Shown: piece by piece, positions 35,266-36,006 of the stretch
Numbering within the stretch: the first letter of the stretch is position 1
How the letters are laid out: every line of letters begins with the position of its first letter
NCBI GenBank assembly: GCA_943787725.1
Contig: CALSNM010000020.1
Location: 1-36,006, forward strand
DNA length: 36,006 nt
DNA from: an uncultured Flavobacteriales bacterium
Lineage (GTDB): Bacteria > Bacteroidota > Bacteroidia > Flavobacteriales_D > Parvicellaceae
Direction: 5' to 3'
Notes under the pieces: model-generated
Seen by the model: only the letters and a program-made list of their open reading frames with translations
What the model was told of the DNA's origin: nothing
Database searches by the model: none
Program-made: the position numbers and the translations under genes

Positions 35266-36006
35266 TTATTGACTCAAGATAATCGCTTTTTTCATTACGT
35301 CAGCAAACATATTTGCGACGCTTAATACTTTTATTTTATCACTTTCCTTTTTGCAGGAATCGTATCCGTTACTATTAACTCTTCTAAAACAGAATTTTCA
35401 ATCTCTTTCGTATGCTGGCCCAGATAATATAGCATGTGTGCAAATAGCTCTTACAGCTTTTGCTCCATGTTCTCATAAATAGTTCAGCAGACTTTGTCTA
35501 GTGTTCCTGCTGTATCAACCATATCATCAATAATAACTACATCTTTTCCTTTCACATCACCAATAATGTCATCGACGAAATTTCATTTGCTTTTTTTCTT
35601 TGCTTGTAACAAAGGCTAAATCTACATCTAGATATTTAGCATAAGCATTGGCTCTTTTAGATCCTCCTGCATCTGGAGCAGCCATAATTAAATTCTGGTA
35701 AATTCATTGCTTTAAGTGCGGGCAAAAACACTTGATGCATATAAATGATCAACAGGAACCTCAAAAAATCCTTGAATTTGATCTGCATGCAAGTCCATTG
35801 TCATTACTCGATCTACACCTGATGCTTCTAATAGATTTGCCATTAATTTTGCCCCAATTGCAACTCTTGGTTGATCTTTTCTGTCTTGACGTGCCCATCC
35901 AAATAAGGAATGACACATTAATTTTTTTGCAGAAGCTCTCTTTGCAGCATCTACCATTAATAATAAGCTCCATAAATTATCGATGGTGGCAGTAGATTGA
36001 ATAATA
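35266..36006 (-). CDS. prs: Ribose-phosphate pyrophosphokinase, N-terminus beyond the window, many frameshifts
   Basis: Makes PRPP from ribose 5-phosphate and ATP for nucleotide, His and Trp synthesis. The first visible part matches the family well: DNLWSLLLMVDAAKRASAKK, GWARQDRKDQPRVAIGAKL, VMTMDLHADQIQGFFEVPVD. The rest is in pieces in all three frames but in the right order: PALKAMNLP, IMAAPDAGGSKRANAYAKYL, the PRPP-binding VVIIDDMVDTAGT, AICTHAILSG-like, NSVLEELIVTDTIP and KVLSVANMFADVM, ending at TAA 35266-35268. Restoring it needs about 11 one-base changes (positions in the finding). Since the gene is essential and every motif is kept, I read this as poor sequence near the window edge. 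The order prs-rplY-pth is conserved in the phylum. Confidence 0.9.

Noticed and set aside
1..36006. CRISPR arrays, IS elements, phage or defence genes
   Set aside because: I saw no regularly spaced repeats with spacers, no transposase or integrase motifs, and no known defence-system gene on either strand.
1..36006. tRNA or other structured RNA genes
   Set aside because: No intergenic region shows a cloverleaf or the conserved TTC and GG elements that I could trace by eye.

Overview
The window is AT-rich DNA from a member of the Bacteroidota, most likely a Flavobacteriales or Cryomorphaceae-like marine bacterium. Several things point there: large secreted proteins with C-terminal type IX secretion (T9SS) sorting domains, a DUF6089/PorG-type outer-membrane barrel, a bacterial GH3-family enzyme, a LytS-type kinase with TPR repeats, the gene order prs-rplY-pth, and several TAnnTTTG promoter elements typical of the phylum. 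No species can be named from the sequence alone. I saw no rRNA, tRNA, IS element, phage gene or CRISPR array.

Layout. 1-5.7 kb: the end of an outer-membrane barrel gene, then a roughly 1,540-residue secreted protein (carbohydrate-binding-like, beta-helix, Ig-like, PKD and sorting domains). 6.1-11.4 kb: a tight co-directional aromatic catabolism operon, hmgA-hppD-kynA-paaA-paaB-paaC, ending at a clear hairpin terminator. It joins tyrosine, tryptophan and phenylacetate breakdown, and paaD and paaE are not next to it. 11.5-13.3 kb: two glycosyltransferases on the minus strand. 13.3-20.7 kb, plus strand: a nitroreductase, a small membrane protein, an M23-LysM peptidase, two outer-membrane proteins and a roughly 1,070-residue T9SS cargo. 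20.8-24.4 kb, minus strand: two lipoproteins, a deoxynucleoside kinase and folK. 24.6-30.9 kb: sppA, a kelch-type T9SS protein, a possible 32-residue membrane peptide, a GH3-family synthetase with a secreted partner, and a second deoxynucleoside kinase. 31-34 kb: a TPR histidine kinase and, divergent from it, a small basic secreted protein and an M23 peptidase. 34-36 kb: pth, rplY and prs on the minus strand, with prs cut by the window end.

The most striking property of the sequence is the number of single-base indels in genes that are otherwise fully conserved. I count 21: one in the 1089 gene, three in kynA, two in paaA, one in paaC, two in the GT4 gene, one in the nitroreductase, one in the 16444 gene and about ten or eleven in prs at the window edge, plus one in-frame stop at 14030. 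Many fall in homopolymer runs, and essential or functionally linked genes are hit, so most are probably sequencing or assembly errors rather than gene decay. Coordinates for those genes are therefore given across the breaks. I did not find a clearly new multi-gene system. The best leads are the unusual aromatic operon, the orphan TPR kinase locus, small candidate operators, and two overlooked small genes.
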